7,815 bases of DNA, taken from positions 1-7,815 of the forward strand of contig JBPBPY010000445.1 in NCBI GenBank assembly GCA_050954505.1, given 5' to 3'. The notes under the pieces were generated by a model, which was not told the origin of the DNA, searched no databases, and saw nothing but the letters and a program-made list of their open reading frames with translations. This document shows, piece by piece, positions 6,216 to 7,815 of the stretch (within the stretch, counting starts at the first letter, position 1; every line of letters begins with the position of its first letter). The position numbers and the translations under genes were made by a program. The stretch is from JAQGMO01 sp050954505 (GTDB lineage: Bacteria > Pseudomonadota > Gammaproteobacteria > Burkholderiales > Burkholderiaceae_D).

Positions 6216-6220
6216 CTCCT
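6216..6220 (-). promoter_or_regulatory. Ribosome binding site of the FNR-like gene
   Basis: AGGAG on the minus strand, six bases before the ATG at 6209. It decides against the longer reading from 6293. Confidence 0.75.
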
Positions 6221-6246
6221 GAAAAGTGGGCGGCAAAGTGTCTTGT

Positions 6247-6275
6247 AATAAATAGTCCAAGCAACTCTCTGGCAA
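6247..6275 (-). promoter_or_regulatory. Candidate promoter of the FNR-like gene
   Basis: On the minus strand TTGCCA (5 of 6 to the -35 consensus, at 6270-6275) is followed after exactly 17 bases by TTTATT (4 of 6 to -10, at 6247-6252). The predicted start near 6240 gives a leader of about 30 nt containing the ribosome site. A dyad TCAA-N5-TTGA at 6284-6296 sits just upstream of the -35 and could be an operator. Confidence 0.5.
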
Positions 6276-6391
6276 ACAGTATCTCAACGGCATTGACCGC
6301 TGGCTATCGGGATGGGCTGATAAGCAGGGTAGGATTTCCCCGCACCGCGCTCAGCCGATTCCTACGCCGCCATCCAGGCCATGACGGGTCC

Positions 6392-7036
6392 TCAGCGCTG
6401 GAACGGTGCCAGCAGATGGTGCGCGACGGCGTATTGCACCAGGCCTGCCAGCGATGGCAGACCCATCTTCACCAGGATGCGGTTCTTGTGGGTGCTGACC
6501 GTCTTGACACTCAAATGCAGGCTTTCCGCGATCTCGGTGATGGACTTGCCTGTAACCAGCAAACTGAATACCTCGAACTCCCGGTCCGACAGCTGTTTGT
6601 GCGGCATCTGCGGCGCCAGCGGCATGGCATCGATGGCCAGCTGTTCCGCCACCTCGATGCTGATGTAGGGCCTGCCGTTGGCGACCTTGCGAATTGCGCT
6701 GACGAGCTGGGTGCCGGCACTTTCCTTGGTCAGGTAGCCGCGCGCGCCGGCGCGGATGGCCCGTACCGCATACTGTTGTTCATCGTGCATGGTCAATACC
6801 AGGATCGGCAGCCTGGGCATTTCATCGCCAAGCTGGCGGATCAATTCCACGCCGCTGCGCCCCGGCATGGAAAGGTCAAGCAAAAGCAGATCGAAGCCGC
6901 CCTTGCGTACCAGGGCAAGTGTTTCGAAACCATCGACGGCTTCGCCGACGACAGCGATGTCATCGGCGCCGTCAAGGATGCGTTTCAAACCTTCGCGCAT
7001 GAAGGTGTGATCGTCTGCGATGACTATTCGTATCAT
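6392..7036 (-). CDS. NarL/FixJ-family response regulator
   Basis: The 214-residue protein has a receiver domain (1-120) and a LuxR-type helix-turn-helix (about 147-208). In the receiver the acidic pair D8/D9, the phosphate acceptor D54 (in LLLLDLSMPG), T82 and K104 are all present, so it should accept phosphate from a histidine kinase. The DNA-binding part reads LSDREFEVFSLLVTGKSITEIAESLHLSVKTVSTHKNRI (149-187, in parts), a complete LuxR signature. The closest general type is NarL/UvrY/FixJ; the target genes and signal cannot be told. No kinase lies on either side within the window, so it is an orphan here. The ATG at 7036 gives the family start MIRIVIADDH; a TTG three codons earlier is less likely. 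It lies 182 bp upstream of the FNR-like gene in the same direction, which has its own predicted promoter. Confidence 0.93.
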   Translation of the reverse strand: MIRIVIADDHTFMREGLKRILDGADDIAVVGEAVDGFETLALVRKGGFDLLLLDLSMPGRSGVELIRQLGDEMPRLPILVLTMHDEQQYAVRAIRAGARGYLTKESAGTQLVSAIRKVANGRPYISIEVAEQLAIDAMPLAPQMPHKQLSDREFEVFSLLVTGKSITEIAESLHLSVKTVSTHKNRILVKMGLPSLAGLVQYAVAHHLLAPFQR

Positions 7037-7070
7037 GATTTCCAAGCTGGTCAGATAGCGATAGTTTAAT

Positions 7071-7084
7071 TTGATTCCCGTCGA
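7071..7084. promoter_or_regulatory. FNR-box-like dyad
   Basis: TTGATTCCCGTCGA matches TTGAT-N4-ATCAA at 8 of 10 positions, and at 9 of 10 if G is allowed at the first base of the second half. It lies between the response regulator and the PAS gene, centred 41 bp before the response regulator ATG, and the FNR-like gene is nearby. At that distance it would suit repression of the response regulator better than classical -41.5 activation. Chance occurrence is possible. The rest of the 286-bp spacer (7037-7322) shows no convincing promoter pair or gene. Confidence 0.3.
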
Positions 7085-7322
7085 TTCCGCGCTGGCCGCT
7101 GGAATAAAGCGGGCGAAGATCGGCTGTTTTCAGCGGTACGTCAAACAGGTATCGCGAATGCAGCGATATATTCTGAATTTCATGATTTGCTTGAACGATG
7201 CAGCTTGGCCATTGGCGCAGTATCGAAGGTGAAATTACTGCCGGTTATCGAATGTAATCACCTTGCCGCCCATTTTTCCTGTAAATTGTTTCTCCTGATA
7301 ACCATTTTCTCGACGACGATCC

Positions 7323-7754
7323 ATGGACCTTTCCTCGATGCCGGTTGACGATGACGACCCCCTGTTTCGCCTTTCCATGACGGGAATGGTGATCGAAGCC
7401 CTCGGTGGTGTTGCCATGGTGTGGGAATTGCAGGACGAGCTGCTGTTTCTCTCCGGCGCCCATGCGGCGCTCGGCCTGGCCGATGCCAGCCTTTCGGTGG
7501 AGCAGTTGCGCACCTGCCTGCATCCTGACGACCAGAGCCGCTTCGACCAGGTTATTAGACAGTGCCTGCAGGGCACGACGGGCACCATCGACATTCGTCT
7601 GCGCCTGTTGCAGGAAGATCGGCACTGGCAGCCTGTCGACTGGCGCCTCAAGGCGGCAGAACTTGATGAAACAGGCCGGCCAACCCGCATCCTGGGTGTG
7701 TTCTGGCCGGTGCTGGCGCCAGCGCCATGGCAGATCGGGGACACCCGCCAGTAG
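7323..7754 (+). CDS. Stand-alone PAS domain protein
   Basis: This 143-residue soluble protein is essentially one PAS fold of the PAS_3 type. Residues about 25-60 give the first strands and helix (VAMVWELQDELLFLSG). HPDD at 67-70 begins the helix typical of PAS_3, and the last strands read IDIRLRLLQEDRHWQPVDWRLKA (89-111, in parts), D-E-T-G-R-P-T-R and ILGVFWPV (123-130). No kinase, GGDEF, EAL or DNA-binding domain follows; the TAG at 7752 ends it cleanly and I saw no frameshift into a longer protein in the remaining 61 bp. It may bind a small ligand or partner protein. It is the only plus-strand gene, divergent from the response regulator, which makes a shared control region or partnership plausible. 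The ATG at 7323 has no clear ribosome site; the in-frame ATG at 7338 is an alternative. Confidence 0.75.
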   Translation: MDLSSMPVDDDDPLFRLSMTGMVIEALGGVAMVWELQDELLFLSGAHAALGLADASLSVEQLRTCLHPDDQSRFDQVIRQCLQGTTGTIDIRLRLLQEDRHWQPVDWRLKAAELDETGRPTRILGVFWPVLAPAPWQIGDTRQ

Positions 7755-7815
7755 GGCGCGGTGCGGCGCGTTGTGGGGAGTGTGCCTGCAAACTGCAAAT
7801 TATTGCAACAAATCT

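Noticed and set aside
6329..6365. GTAGGA/TCCTAC inverted repeat downstream of the response regulator
   Set aside because: The stem is only 6 bp around a 25-base loop and no U tract follows.
7713..7722. CTGGCGCCAG palindrome inside the PAS gene, same as at 2872-2881
   Set aside because: A 10-bp GC-rich palindrome in coding sequence is likely chance or a shared restriction-like word, with no further similarity around it.
7235..7798. Minus-strand 187-codon frame opposite the PAS gene
   Set aside because: It is rich in Arg/Ser, has no domain, and lies opposite a recognisable PAS fold.

Overview
The window looks like ordinary chromosome of a GC-rich betaproteobacterium. The MinC/MinD/MinE sequences, the Ala-rich proteins and the FNR-type regulator suggest the Burkholderiales, possibly Oxalobacteraceae (Herbaspirillum/Janthinobacterium/Massilia-like). 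That placement is inferred from protein style and was not checked by a search. There is no sign of an insertion sequence, prophage, CRISPR array or RNA gene.

Layout, left to right. Every gene except the last is on the minus strand. Positions 1-1841 hold the first 613 codons of an AsmA-family envelope protein whose 3' end lies beyond the left edge. Positions 1940-2767 hold a DUF429 (predicted RNase H-like) protein. Positions 2892-4768 are a compact minC-minD-minE division-site operon, transcribed leftward. Its upstream region (4769-5297, 529 bp without a convincing gene) holds a perfect TATAAT -10 box, three 10-bp direct repeats, a stem-loop in the predicted leader, a dyad at a possible operator position, a GC-rich hairpin that may end the next gene's transcript, and a degenerate ~20/39-bp tandem repeat. 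Positions 5298-6209 encode a Crp/Fnr-family regulator with FNR-type DNA-reading residues but without the FNR iron-sulfur cysteine motif. Positions 6392-7036 encode a NarL/FixJ-type response regulator with no kinase beside it. On the plus strand, 7323-7754 encodes a small stand-alone PAS protein, divergent from the response regulator across 286 bp. The last 61 bp hold no gene; they contain three short TGCAA copies at 7787-7808.

How the genes fit together: MinC (inhibitor of FtsZ), MinD (membrane ATPase) and MinE (topological factor) form the complete oscillator that keeps the Z ring at mid-cell. The FNR-like regulator, the response regulator and the PAS protein form a neighbouring sensory/regulatory group. 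Their clustering suggests a shared role in redox or energy sensing, but the sequence does not prove it. I found no convincing undescribed multi-gene system. The most unusual items are the cysteine-poor FNR paralogue with a basic Ala-rich tail, the repeat block just after it, and the structured min leader.
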